Assembly: GCA_023412665.1 (NCBI GenBank)
Contig: JAEZCA010000059.1
Span: forward strand, 5,970-69,969
Length of the DNA stretch: 64,000 bases
Reading direction: 5' to 3'
DNA from: Bacillota bacterium
Lineage (GTDB): Bacteria > Bacillota > Clostridia > Acetivibrionales > DTU013
Shown: in pieces, positions 1 to 7,917 of the stretch
Layout of the letters: each line of letters opens with the position of its first letter
How positions within the stretch are numbered: position 1 is the stretch's first letter
Translations under genes and position numbers: made by a program
Notes under the pieces: model-generated
Told to the model about the DNA's origin: nothing
The model's input: the letters and a program-made list of their open reading frames with translations, nothing else
Databases searched by the model: none

Positions 1-52
1 CTATTGCACTGGATAAGCCTATTGCTACGTCTGTTAATGGTATTCCCGGCAT
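1..52 (-). CDS. Possible 5' end of a gene running off the left edge
   Basis: An ATG at 52 on the minus strand is preceded by AAAGGGG about 8 nt upstream and stays open to the window edge, giving about 17 residues beginning MPGIPLTDVAIG. It would be the next gene downstream of the lytic-transglycosylase-like gene. Nothing in the fragment identifies a family. The only support is the start, the ribosome-binding site and the absence of a stop, so this is weak. Confidence 0.3.
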   Translation of the reverse strand, partial: MPGIPLTDVAIGLSSAI

Positions 53-130
53 GTATGAGACCCCTTTGTTGTGTTTGTTGCAGTGATTATTAACATAATG
101 ATACCATACCACCAGTTATGAAAACAACAG

Positions 131-874
131 TCACTCTCCATCAAAATAAGAAATGATTATATCTCTTTTCTTGTAATACTTGGCCAGATATTTATTGTTT
201 AACCCTAATCTGTCATAACCGCCGGTTCCCCGCTGATATATCGAAAGGGCCGTATCCCTCTTGGCCTTACCCTCTTTGTCCTTTACGCGTTCATCCTGAA
301 GTATCCAGCTGTAGAAGGCAGTTCCCCATTTGATGTTTACGGCTCCATCGAGAGGCTTGTTTTCAGTGCCCAGGGTTTTAGAAAGATTAGGCCCGTAATC
401 GGCGGATATTTGAAAGTATCCCTTGTATTTTCCGCTGGAGCATTTTTCATCAAAATTACTTTCAAGTGATATAAGCGCCAGCATGTCTATGTAATTCAGC
501 CCTCTCTCATCACAGCATTCCCATAGCAGCTTCTGGTGCTCCTTTTTCATTGGAATATCGGGACAATACCATTGGCTTTCATCCTCCTTCGGCTTGCCAA
601 AGCCGGCTGCTGCTTTTATCTCTTCCGAAGCATTTCCCTCTATGTCCGCGGCATGGGCTGTGATCAGCTCCGTGCCGGATAAGAACTTCGCAGCTTCAAG
701 AACAGCCAGTGTCTCCAGAGAGACATCATATTCTTCAGCTATAGCAGCAACCTCTTCCAAGGGCATCGCTTTTACAGCCTCACTCATGACCGGTATGGAA
801 GATGGTTCCGCCAGGCCTGTTGATGTAAGCATCAGCGCTGTCAGTATACTGATCAAATCCTTTACCAGCTCCAC
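131..874 (-). CDS. Secreted lytic-transglycosylase-like protein
   Basis: 247 residues with a GTG start behind AGGAGGAG. The N-terminus (residues 1-22) is hydrophobic and resembles a signal peptide. The C-terminal half carries an SLT/lysozyme-like pattern: a Glu in LISLESNFD (likely catalytic acid), then GYFQIS, then a Tyr-rich end with SIYQRGTGGYDR. The expected role is peptidoglycan cleavage or wall remodelling outside the membrane. Residues 30-100 are low complexity and Ala/Glu-rich, without a recognised domain. The substrate and exact subfamily cannot be told from sequence; it could be a spore- or phage-related muramidase. It is followed closely by a possible gene at the window edge. Confidence 0.7.
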   Translation of the reverse strand: MELVKDLISILTALMLTSTGLAEPSSIPVMSEAVKAMPLEEVAAIAEEYDVSLETLAVLEAAKFLSGTELITAHAADIEGNASEEIKAAAGFGKPKEDESQWYCPDIPMKKEHQKLLWECCDERGLNYIDMLALISLESNFDEKCSSGKYKGYFQISADYGPNLSKTLGTENKPLDGAVNIKWGTAFYSWILQDERVKDKEGKAKRDTALSIYQRGTGGYDRLGLNNKYLAKYYKKRDIIISYFDGE

Positions 875-915
875 TTTTTCTCCTCCTGCTGCCGAATGCC
901 CTGTAAATCAGGCAA

Positions 916-1611
916 TCAGCTGATCGTATGGTGAAGTATCACTTGTACTTCATTTCTGATATGCATATGGTCTGTCCCAACACTGCAGTCAAATGCAAGC
1001 ACCTGTACACCTTTTTTGCTGACATGGGACAGAGTATCCGCAAATTCCTTGTGGGTAAGGACATTTGGTGTGAAATACTTTATGCCCCCCATTTGTATTA
1101 TAAAAATCACCACTGCCGAAAAGCCATCGCCAAGACTATTGCATAATTCCTTAAGGTGCCTGACTCCCCTTTCGGTCGGTGCATCAGGAAACATCGCAAT
1201 GCCATCATTCTCAAGGGTAACGCCTTTTACCTCTATCAGTATCCTTTGGGTCCCTGCAGTGACTAAAAAATCTATCCGAGAGCCGCCATAAATAAATTCT
1301 GGCTTTATATCAGTGATATCAAACGGCAGTCCACCATTTGAGAGCCACTCAAATACGGCTTTGTTGGGAGCCTGTGAGTCGATGTTTACGATCCGTGCTC
1401 CCTTCACGACAGAGATCAGAGACCATTTTGTCTTTCGTTTGGCAGGGTCATGACGCTGTAGATATACGACTGCCCCGGGTACAAGCAATTCTTCACAGCG
1501 GCCTGTATTTTTTACATGTGCGGTTTCAAGTTTGCCGTCAATGATCACATTTGCAATAAAACGGTTTGGACGTGAAACGAACTCCCCTTTATATATCTCC
1601 TCGTACTTCAA
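916..1611 (-). CDS. sfsA: SfsA family DNA/RNA nuclease-like protein
   Basis: 231 residues, matching the usual SfsA length (about 230). Family signatures visible are the N-terminal GEFVSRPNRFIANV, then KNTGRCEELL, and the nuclease-fold segment with SRIDFL, IEVKGVTL, FPDAPTERGVRHL and FIIQM. SfsA was named for sugar fermentation stimulation in E. coli. It has an OB-like N-terminal domain and a restriction-endonuclease-like C-terminal domain; the physiological role remains unclear. The reading frame opens at a TTG at 1626, but the TTG at 1611 sits 5 nt after GGGGTGG and gives the family-typical MKYEEIYKGEF start, so I use that. A strong promoter lies just upstream. Confidence 0.9.
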   Translation of the reverse strand: MKYEEIYKGEFVSRPNRFIANVIIDGKLETAHVKNTGRCEELLVPGAVVYLQRHDPAKRKTKWSLISVVKGARIVNIDSQAPNKAVFEWLSNGGLPFDITDIKPEFIYGGSRIDFLVTAGTQRILIEVKGVTLENDGIAMFPDAPTERGVRHLKELCNSLGDGFSAVVIFIIQMGGIKYFTPNVLTHKEFADTLSHVSKKGVQVLAFDCSVGTDHMHIRNEVQVILHHTIS

Positions 1612-1627
1612 GCATCCACCCCTCAAT

Positions 1628-1656
1628 ATTATAACACATCAATCTAAAGGTTTCAA
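1628..1656 (-). promoter_or_regulatory. SigA-type promoter of sfsA
   Basis: On the minus strand TTGAAA is followed by a 17-nt spacer and a perfect TATAAT. The predicted transcription start lies only about 10 nt before the TTG start, so the leader is very short. Confidence 0.7.
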
Positions 1657-1706
1657 AAGCTGCTTCATTTCAGACACTCTGTTCACAGCCTCGTATCGGG
1701 CAGGAG

Positions 1707-3383
1707 TCATTTCCTTTTTCTCTTGTTGATACGTCTGACAACAGGCTTCTTGTTAGACTTTTCTATGTTTACCTTTCTTCCCTTCAGCGTGTAGTCCTTC
1801 ATGGAATCCAGGACCTTTCTGGCATACTCCCTCGGAACCTCCACAAAGGTATAGCTCTCATATATATCGATAGCTCCGATTAGCTTTCCGGGCAGGCCGG
1901 ACGTGGAAGCAATGCTCTGAACTATATTTCCCGGCTCGATTCTGTCCTTTCTTCCTACATTGATAAACAATCTTACATAACCGGCCTCTGCTCCCATATC
2001 CTCATTGTCCGCATCAGCGCCGGGGTCCTCCTCTGCTAAAGCCGCGCTGCCTGCTTCTTTTGATTCTGCAGCGCCCGCCGGTCCGGATATCATTTTCAGC
2101 ATGGCTGATGCAAAGTCAAGCGGGCTGACAAAGCTGTCTCCTTCAGAGGTAGAGTTGATTTCTTCTATTAACCTCTCGATATAGCCGGCATACTTGGCCA
2201 GGTCTGCCTCAAAGATACTCTTTCTGGCTGTGTTCAGTATTTTGCTCATCCTTGTCTCTTCCACATCCATGATGGACGGAGGTGTCATACGGTTGATGAC
2301 TGCTTTTGTGAAACGCTGGATATCCTTGAGCTTGTTGATTTCCCGTCCGACGATAAACGAGTAAGCTTTGCCTGCCCTTCCTGCCCTACCGGTCCTGCCT
2401 ATTCTATGGACATAGTATTCGTCATCACTTGGCAGGTCATAGTTGAATACGGCCTCCACATCATCCACATCTATTCCGCGGGCAGCAACATCCGTAGCAA
2501 TCAATATATCAAAGCTGCCGTTCCTGAATTTTGACATGACCCTGTCTCTCTGATCCTGCTTCATATCTCCATGGAGCGCTTCTGCCGCATAGCCTCTGGA
2601 CTGGAGATCAGAGGCAAGCTCATCCACCCGTTTCTTTGTGTTGCAGAAGACAAGTGCAAGCTTTATATCGTTTGTATCTATTATTCTGGACAAGACCTCG
2701 CTCTTTGTAGCATTGTTCACCATGAGATAGTACTGCTCAATACTTGGCACAGTGAGCTCCTTGTGGGATATTTTAACATGAGTCGGATCCTTCAGATATT
2801 TGTTGGTCAGTTCCAATATTTCCTTTGGCATCGTTGCTGAAAACAGTATTGTCTGCCTTTCCTCCGGAACCTCCTTCAGGATAGTGTCGATATCCTCCCG
2901 AAAGCCCATATTCAGCATCTCGTCGGCTTCATCGAGTATTATCATTCTCAGGTTGGCCAGTTTCAGTGTGCGTCTGCGCATATGATCCATGACCCTGCCC
3001 GGAGTCCCGATAATGATCTGGGGACGGTTCTTCAGCGCCCTTATCTGTCTATCAATGGGCTGGCCGCCGTAGACCGGAAGTATCCTGATGCCGCTTTTAT
3101 ATTTTGAGATGCTCTTGAGTTCTTCCGATGACTGGATGGCAAGTTCCCTCGTCGGACACAGGACCAGCACCTGGATGCTTTCGCTGTCCGTATCCAGCAT
3201 TTCCACAGCAGGTATGCCAAAAGCACAGGTCTTTCCGGTACCGGTCTGAGCCTGCCCGATAACATCGCGGCCGCTGAATATATTAGGGATCGCCTGGGCC
3301 TGTATGGGTGTTGCTTCTTCAAAGCCCATGTCGTCGATCCCTCTTTGCATTTCGTCTGATAAATTCAATTCTCTGAATTTCAT
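1707..3383 (-). CDS. DEAD-box ATP-dependent RNA helicase, CsdA/DeaD type
   Basis: 558 residues. Helicase motifs appear in order: Q motif region (GFEEATPIQ), Walker A AQTGTGKT (about residue 45), PTRELA, TPGRVMDH, DEAD in LDEADEML, SAT, then ALVFCNTKKRVD, ATDVAARGIDV and HRIGRTGRAGR. After a helical linker and an acidic Ala/Asp/Glu stretch there is a DbpA/CsdA-type RRM-like RNA-binding domain (about residues 470-545) and a basic tail. The protein should unwind RNA in ribosome assembly or mRNA turnover, especially in the cold. It appears monocistronic, with an AT-rich 158-bp region upstream. Confidence 0.93.
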   Translation of the reverse strand: MKFRELNLSDEMQRGIDDMGFEEATPIQAQAIPNIFSGRDVIGQAQTGTGKTCAFGIPAVEMLDTDSESIQVLVLCPTRELAIQSSEELKSISKYKSGIRILPVYGGQPIDRQIRALKNRPQIIIGTPGRVMDHMRRRTLKLANLRMIILDEADEMLNMGFREDIDTILKEVPEERQTILFSATMPKEILELTNKYLKDPTHVKISHKELTVPSIEQYYLMVNNATKSEVLSRIIDTNDIKLALVFCNTKKRVDELASDLQSRGYAAEALHGDMKQDQRDRVMSKFRNGSFDILIATDVAARGIDVDDVEAVFNYDLPSDDEYYVHRIGRTGRAGRAGKAYSFIVGREINKLKDIQRFTKAVINRMTPPSIMDVEETRMSKILNTARKSIFEADLAKYAGYIERLIEEINSTSEGDSFVSPLDFASAMLKMISGPAGAAESKEAGSAALAEEDPGADADNEDMGAEAGYVRLFINVGRKDRIEPGNIVQSIASTSGLPGKLIGAIDIYESYTFVEVPREYARKVLDSMKDYTLKGRKVNIEKSNKKPVVRRINKRKRK

Positions 3384-3541
3384 AATAATATATTGGCTCC
3401 TTCTTGTTTAAATAGTGTATTTATTTTCAGCAATAAAGCACCAATATATGATTAGTGTTCAGAAATCATACGAAAGTGCGGTTATGCATAAAAGTATCCT
3501 GATTATAACACAATGAACGGAATTCTGCCATCCGCGGTCCA

Positions 3542-4126
3542 TCAGACCGCGCTGTTGACCCTGTTTCCTGTCGGTGGGATTTTGCTGTTCTTATATTGGG
3601 TCACTGCGCTGTTCTTATTGCCGCCCGAGGCCGTGACAGTCCTTGTCACACCTCCGGAGGCGTAGGCCCGTCCACATTCCGGGCATACAGACATGAATAT
3701 ACTGACGCTTTGAGAAATGACACGCTTTCCCTCGGATCTGGCCTTTGCCTGCTCATTGACCACATGCTCCTGCTCATGGGATCTGACCACGGCAGCTGAA
3801 CTTCCGGGATCTATATGCCCCGGAGCCTTGAAGGACACACCGGGATCGTTGGAGCCATCCTGATATGTACGGTCCTTGCAGGTCTGGCATTCCACTTTCC
3901 CCATCTGCTTGAGCGTCTGCAGTTCTGCCGCTTTATGAGGCATTCCGACTGCCGGCTCGATGCCGTTAGTTCCGACGGCATTTGAACCTCCCACGGCTGC
4001 AGCATTTGCCGCTCTGGCTTCACCGGCCCCCGCCGGCACGGCATGAGATGTCTGTGTATTGCTTTTTGCCGGCCAATCATAGTATCCATTATACGTTATA
4101 GACTGACCGATACCATAAATACTCAT
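3542..4126 (-). CDS. HExxH-containing SprA-like putative metalloprotease
   Basis: 194 residues with no signal peptide. The core has a HEQEHV motif (HExxH, zinc-protease-like) flanked by two Cys pairs, CQTC upstream and CPEC downstream, and VSFKAPGHI between. This arrangement matches the SprA-related/CJM1_0395 putative metalloprotease family, whose function is poorly known. The first 70 residues are Ala/Gly/Asn-rich and probably disordered. The start is an ATG behind GGGAGGTG. The neighbours (helicase, polyamine genes) suggest no pathway. Proteolytic activity is inferred only from the HExxH motif. Confidence 0.6.
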   Translation of the reverse strand: MSIYGIGQSITYNGYYDWPAKSNTQTSHAVPAGAGEARAANAAAVGGSNAVGTNGIEPAVGMPHKAAELQTLKQMGKVECQTCKDRTYQDGSNDPGVSFKAPGHIDPGSSAAVVRSHEQEHVVNEQAKARSEGKRVISQSVSIFMSVCPECGRAYASGGVTRTVTASGGNKNSAVTQYKNSKIPPTGNRVNSAV

Positions 4127-4213
4127 CTCACACCTCCCGGCAGATCATTTGTCAATATATTATACTATATATTCCGGTCAACATAAATAAGCCTATGTGA
4201 CCATTTTATCATA

Positions 4214-5368
4214 TCAGGACAAGCGGTGCTTGAAATCTTCGTATCCGAAGCTTCGGATTATCCTGATGCCCTTTTTTTCGCTGTACAGGGCAATAGATGG
4301 CAGGTTGACCCCGTTGAAGGTATTGTTCTTCACCATGGTATAGTGGGCCATATCGCTGAAAATCAGCCGATCGCCAGGCTTCAGCGGTTTTTTGAAGGAA
4401 TAGTTCCCTATGACATCGCCGGCAAGGCAGGTATTGCCTCCGAGCCTGTATGTGAACTCAAATTCACCAGGTTCCCCCGCGCCAATGATCTGCGGTCTGT
4501 ATGGCATCTCAAGCACGTCAGGCATATGGCAGGCAGCTGATGTGTCAAGTATGGCTATCTCCATATTATTTTTAACGATATCCAGCACAGAGCCGACAAG
4601 ATAACCGGTATTGAGTGCAACGGCCTCGCCCGGTTCAAGATAGACCCGCACCCCATACTTGTCCTTGAAGTACAATATAGATCGTATGAGAGTCTCTATA
4701 TCATAATCTTTTCTGGTGATATGGTGACCGCCGCCAAAATTGACCCATTTCATGCCACGTATGTATTTGCCGAACCTTTCATCCACCACCTTTACAGTCC
4801 TCTCAAGGGTGTCGGAATTCTGCTCGCACATGGTATGGAAGTGCAGACCGTCAATGCCATCCAGCTCATCCGGCCTGAAATTTTCTAAAGTAACGCCAAA
4901 ACGGGAATTAATGCCGCATGGGTTATATATGTCGGTTGTAATCTCAGAGTATTCCGGGTTGATCCTGATACCGCATTCTATCCTTTTAGATGCTCCGTCA
5001 GCTTCATTATAAGCCCTAACTCTGTCCTTGAATTTGTTCCACTGGCCAAAGGAGTTGAATACAATGTGGTCGCTGTATTCCATTATTTCGTCGAACTCCT
5101 CATCCAGGTATGCGGGAGCATATATATGGACTTCCTTCTTCATTTCCTCGAAGCCCAGCCTTGCCTCAAACAAGGAGCTTGATGTGACGCCTGCCAGGTA
5201 ATCCGCTATCAACGGATAGACAGAGAACATCGAGAAAGCCTTTTGCGCCAGCAGAATGGAGCAGCCGGTCCTTTGCCGGACCAGCTGCAATATTTCAAGG
5301 TTTTTTATCAACAGCTCCTCATCCACGATATAGCATGGTGATGGAAGCTTGCTAACATCGATTTTCAT
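4214..5368 (-). CDS. nspC: Carboxynorspermidine/carboxyspermidine decarboxylase
   Basis: 384 residues, a PLP-dependent alanine-racemase-fold (group IV) decarboxylase. Visible are the Schiff-base Lys region LLAQKAFSMFS, the glycine loop WVNFGGGHHIT, the phosphate-binding LEPGEAVAL, and the catalytic Cys region GNTCLAGD. NspC removes CO2 from carboxynorspermidine or carboxyspermidine to give norspermidine or spermidine. It lies 55 bp downstream of the dehydrogenase that makes its substrate, an arrangement typical of this AdoMet-independent polyamine pathway. The preferred polyamine cannot be told from sequence. Confidence 0.9.
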   Translation of the reverse strand: MKIDVSKLPSPCYIVDEELLIKNLEILQLVRQRTGCSILLAQKAFSMFSVYPLIADYLAGVTSSSLFEARLGFEEMKKEVHIYAPAYLDEEFDEIMEYSDHIVFNSFGQWNKFKDRVRAYNEADGASKRIECGIRINPEYSEITTDIYNPCGINSRFGVTLENFRPDELDGIDGLHFHTMCEQNSDTLERTVKVVDERFGKYIRGMKWVNFGGGHHITRKDYDIETLIRSILYFKDKYGVRVYLEPGEAVALNTGYLVGSVLDIVKNNMEIAILDTSAACHMPDVLEMPYRPQIIGAGEPGEFEFTYRLGGNTCLAGDVIGNYSFKKPLKPGDRLIFSDMAHYTMVKNNTFNGVNLPSIALYSEKKGIRIIRSFGYEDFKHRLS

Positions 5369-5423
5369 TCAGTTCACTCCAATCGATTTCCCGACCGCCC
5401 CTCCGATACAGTTGAACACCGTA

Positions 5424-6635
5424 TCAGTCCACAAGGCTGGGAGAAAAGTCCTCCTTCCATGGCAGGCCCCACTTGTTCAGCGCCTCCATGAACGGATCGG
5501 GATCAAATTCTTCTATATTGTACACGCCATGCTTTTTCCAAAGGCCCTTCATGATCATCATGGCGCCGATCATGGCCGGTACGCCGGTGGTATAGGAAAT
5601 CGCCTGTGAACCGACCTCGGTATAGCATTCCTGATGGTCGCAGACATTATATACATAATATGTCCGGGGCTTTCCGTCCTTGATGCCCTGGAAAATGCAG
5701 CCTATGTTTGTCTTGCCCTTTGTCCGTGGCCCAAGCGATGCCGGATCCGGCAGCAGGGTCTTGAGGAACTGCAGCGGTATGATCTGCTTTCCTTCAAACT
5801 CCACTGGCTCGATGGATGTCATCCCAACATTCTCAAGCACTCTGAGGTGGTTGAGATAGTTATCCGAGAAGGTCATCCAGAAACGTATCCTCTTGATTCC
5901 TTTTATGTTCAGCGCCAGCGATTCCAGCTCTTCATGGTGGAGTAGGTATATATTCTTCGGGCCGATCTCAGGGAAATCGTATACTCTCTTGACCTCCAGC
6001 GGTTCGGTCTCAACAAACCCTCCATTTTCAAAGTAGCTGCCATTGGCTGTGATCTCACGTATATTTATTTCCGGGTTGAAATTGGTCGCAAACGGGTAAC
6101 CGTGATCGCCGGCATTTGCGTCAAGAATATCGATTGAATGTATCTCATCGAAGTAATGCTTCTGAGCATATGCGCTGAACACACCGGTAACTCCCGGATC
6201 AAAGCCGCTTCCAAGCAGGGCTGTGATATGGGCCTTTTCAAACCTCTCCCTGTATGCCCACTGCCATTTGTACTCAAATTTCGCAACCTCGGGAGGTTCG
6301 TAATTGGCAGTGTCCACGTAGTGCACGCCGGTTTCAAGGCAAGCATCCATTATGGCCAGATCCTGATATGGCAAAGCAACATTTATGACTATCTCCGGCT
6401 TGAAGCTGCGGATCAGGTCCACGACCTGCTCCGTCCTGTCGGCATCCACCCCGGCCGTATGTATTTTAGTTTTGCTGCCGGGTATCCTGGCGGCTATTGA
6501 TTCCTTTATAGCTTCGCATTTTGAAATTGTCCTGCTGGCAATACATATTTCCTCAAAAACCTCGGAGTTTTGCGCACATTTATGAGCAACAACACTGGCG
6601 ACTCCGCCCGCACCGATTATCAAAGCCTTTCCCAT
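5424..6635 (-). CDS. Carboxynorspermidine/carboxyspermidine synthase (saccharopine dehydrogenase family)
   Basis: 403 residues. The N-terminal Rossmann motif ALIIGAGGVASVVAHKC binds NAD(P)H, and the saccharopine-dehydrogenase fold follows (VINVALPYQDL, HYVDTANYE, LGSGFDPGVTGVFSAYA). The enzyme condenses putrescine or diaminopropane with aspartate semialdehyde. It is first in a two-gene operon with nspC and has GGAGG ahead of its ATG. Putrescine supply may come from the SpeA arginine decarboxylase at 31.4-33.3 kb plus enzymes outside the window. An AT-rich imperfect inverted repeat of AAGAAAATTTTT type lies at about 6693-6725 between this gene and the LysR gene. Confidence 0.88.
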   Translation of the reverse strand: MGKALIIGAGGVASVVAHKCAQNSEVFEEICIASRTISKCEAIKESIAARIPGSKTKIHTAGVDADRTEQVVDLIRSFKPEIVINVALPYQDLAIMDACLETGVHYVDTANYEPPEVAKFEYKWQWAYRERFEKAHITALLGSGFDPGVTGVFSAYAQKHYFDEIHSIDILDANAGDHGYPFATNFNPEINIREITANGSYFENGGFVETEPLEVKRVYDFPEIGPKNIYLLHHEELESLALNIKGIKRIRFWMTFSDNYLNHLRVLENVGMTSIEPVEFEGKQIIPLQFLKTLLPDPASLGPRTKGKTNIGCIFQGIKDGKPRTYYVYNVCDHQECYTEVGSQAISYTTGVPAMIGAMMIMKGLWKKHGVYNIEEFDPDPFMEALNKWGLPWKEDFSPSLVD

Positions 6636-6827
6636 CTGCTTCCTCCAATCCTTGTCCTTTTTTTGTCAGTGAAATGATTATAACATATAATTAAAAGAAA
6701 ATTTTTTATTTGTAGAAAAATTTTCTTGTATCAGCATACTGATTTATTAATATTCACCGGCTTATTTTTATCCGCCGCAACACATTATCACCGGTCAAGC
6801 CAGGCCCTTCCCAAGCATCTCCGCCAT

Positions 6828-7712
6828 TTATGCCTTCTCCACCAGCTCTACAAGCTTTCTGGCGGCCGGCGACAGTGAAACACTCTTAAGATAGCAGAAC
6901 CCGATGCCCCTGGGGGGGATGTTTTCAGAAAGCTCAAGCTTATACAGCCTGGATGATTTGAGATATTCTTTTGAAAACTCCTCTACGACACAGGCAATGC
7001 CGAAATTGAACCTGGCAAACTCAAGCAGAAGATCGTGTGAGCCCAGTTCTATTTCAGGTGTGACCTTGAACCCTTTTGACGACATATACCTTTCTACATA
7101 CAGTCTGGAATTTGATTTTCGCTCCAACAATATCATCGGCAGTCTGACGATCTCCTCAAGGCTTACAGGGCCATTGCACATTTCCCTGTATTTTTCACCG
7201 CATACAAAAATATCGTGTATATCTGTGCACTTTCTTGTTTCGAGCGCCGGATCCTTCACCGGAAAGTTGCATACGGCTATGTCCGTCTCTCCGGATTTCA
7301 GGAGAGCGCAAAGCTCAGTCGTAGTACGGTTGATAATCTTTAAATTAATATTGGGGAACCTGTTTCGGAATATTTCAAGATATGGCAGCAAGAAATATTT
7401 GGATATGGTATCGCCCACTCCGATCTTCATCTCCCCTACCTTCAGGTTGCGTGATTCAAGCAGCTTGTTTTCTCCTACATGAATGAGATTGATAGCCGAA
7501 TTGACATGTTCGAATAATAGCTGCCCGTCATTTGTAAGCATGACGCCCTTCGAGGTCCTGGTAAATAAACGTATCCCAAGCTCCTTCTCCAGGTTCATGA
7601 CAGCCTGGCTTACCGCAGGCTGAGTCATATAAAGCTCCTTTGCCGCCTTTGAGAAGCTCTTGCACCTTGCCACCTCACAAAATATCTTATACAGGTCCAA
7701 TCTCGTTACCAT
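6828..7712 (-). CDS. LysR-family transcriptional regulator
   Basis: 294 residues from the ATG at 7712, which has CGGGAG 5-6 nt upstream. The open frame extends 33 codons further into a repeated element and lacks a good start there. An N-terminal winged helix-turn-helix (KSFSKAAKELYMTQPAVSQ) is followed by the LysR substrate-binding domain (about residues 90-290). LysR regulators usually control a divergent gene and themselves; here the divergent neighbour encodes a CofE-like ligase. A perfect TATAACG-CCT-CGTTATA palindrome, which contains an ATAA-N7-TTAT box, lies between them. The ligand is unknown. Confidence 0.9.
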   Translation of the reverse strand: MVTRLDLYKIFCEVARCKSFSKAAKELYMTQPAVSQAVMNLEKELGIRLFTRTSKGVMLTNDGQLLFEHVNSAINLIHVGENKLLESRNLKVGEMKIGVGDTISKYFLLPYLEIFRNRFPNINLKIINRTTTELCALLKSGETDIAVCNFPVKDPALETRKCTDIHDIFVCGEKYREMCNGPVSLEEIVRLPMILLERKSNSRLYVERYMSSKGFKVTPEIELGSHDLLLEFARFNFGIACVVEEFSKEYLKSSRLYKLELSENIPPRGIGFCYLKSVSLSPAARKLVELVEKA

Positions 7713-7724
7713 ATAACTCCCGTT

Positions 7725-7827
7725 TATAACGCATCTGAAAGGCAAATCGGTACCAGCAACCAAGCGTTTTTCAGCCTGAAGGGCTGAAAATACGCATAGA
7801 TGTGGGGACATATAACGCCTCGTTATA
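7725..7827. repeat. Hairpin repeat element, copy A (TATAACG ends)
   Basis: The block from CTGAAAGGCAAATCGG to GTGGGG (about 7735-7806) recurs at 51405-51476 with roughly 90 percent identity by eye. A central perfect stem TTTTCAGCC/GGCTGAAAA is kept in both, while its loop differs. The element starts TATAACGCAT and ends CGCCTCGTTATA, like short inverted ends. It lies in the leader/promoter region of the LysR gene. It may be a miniature mobile element or a structured RNA; I do not recognise it. Confidence 0.7.
7811..7827. promoter_or_regulatory. Candidate LysR operator palindrome
   Basis: TATAACGCCTCGTTATA is a perfect 7-bp inverted repeat with a CCT centre, and contains ATAA-N7-TTAT, a form known for CcpC-like LysR boxes. 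It lies in the divergent region between the LysR gene and the CofE-like gene. The same palindrome type (CAT centre) occurs at 59297-59315, so it may instead be the end of the repeat element. Confidence 0.45.
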
Positions 7828-7848
7828 CAATCTATTAAAGGTATTTAT

Positions 7849-7877
7849 TTTACTTATAGCACAGTATCACATATAAT
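7849..7877 (+). promoter_or_regulatory. Promoter of the CofE-like gene
   Basis: TTTACT, 17-nt spacer, TATAAT. The -10 overlaps an imperfect inverted repeat (TATAATAC AA GTGTTATA) that could be a second regulator site. Confidence 0.55.
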
Positions 7878-7917
7878 ACAAGTGTTATATTAAAACTATC
7901 AGCAAGGAGTGGTATAG

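Noticed and set aside
6693..6725. AT-rich inverted repeat before the carboxynorspermidine synthase gene as a regulator site
   Set aside because: The arms are mostly A/T runs; such matches are expected in AT-rich intergenic DNA and the match is imperfect.
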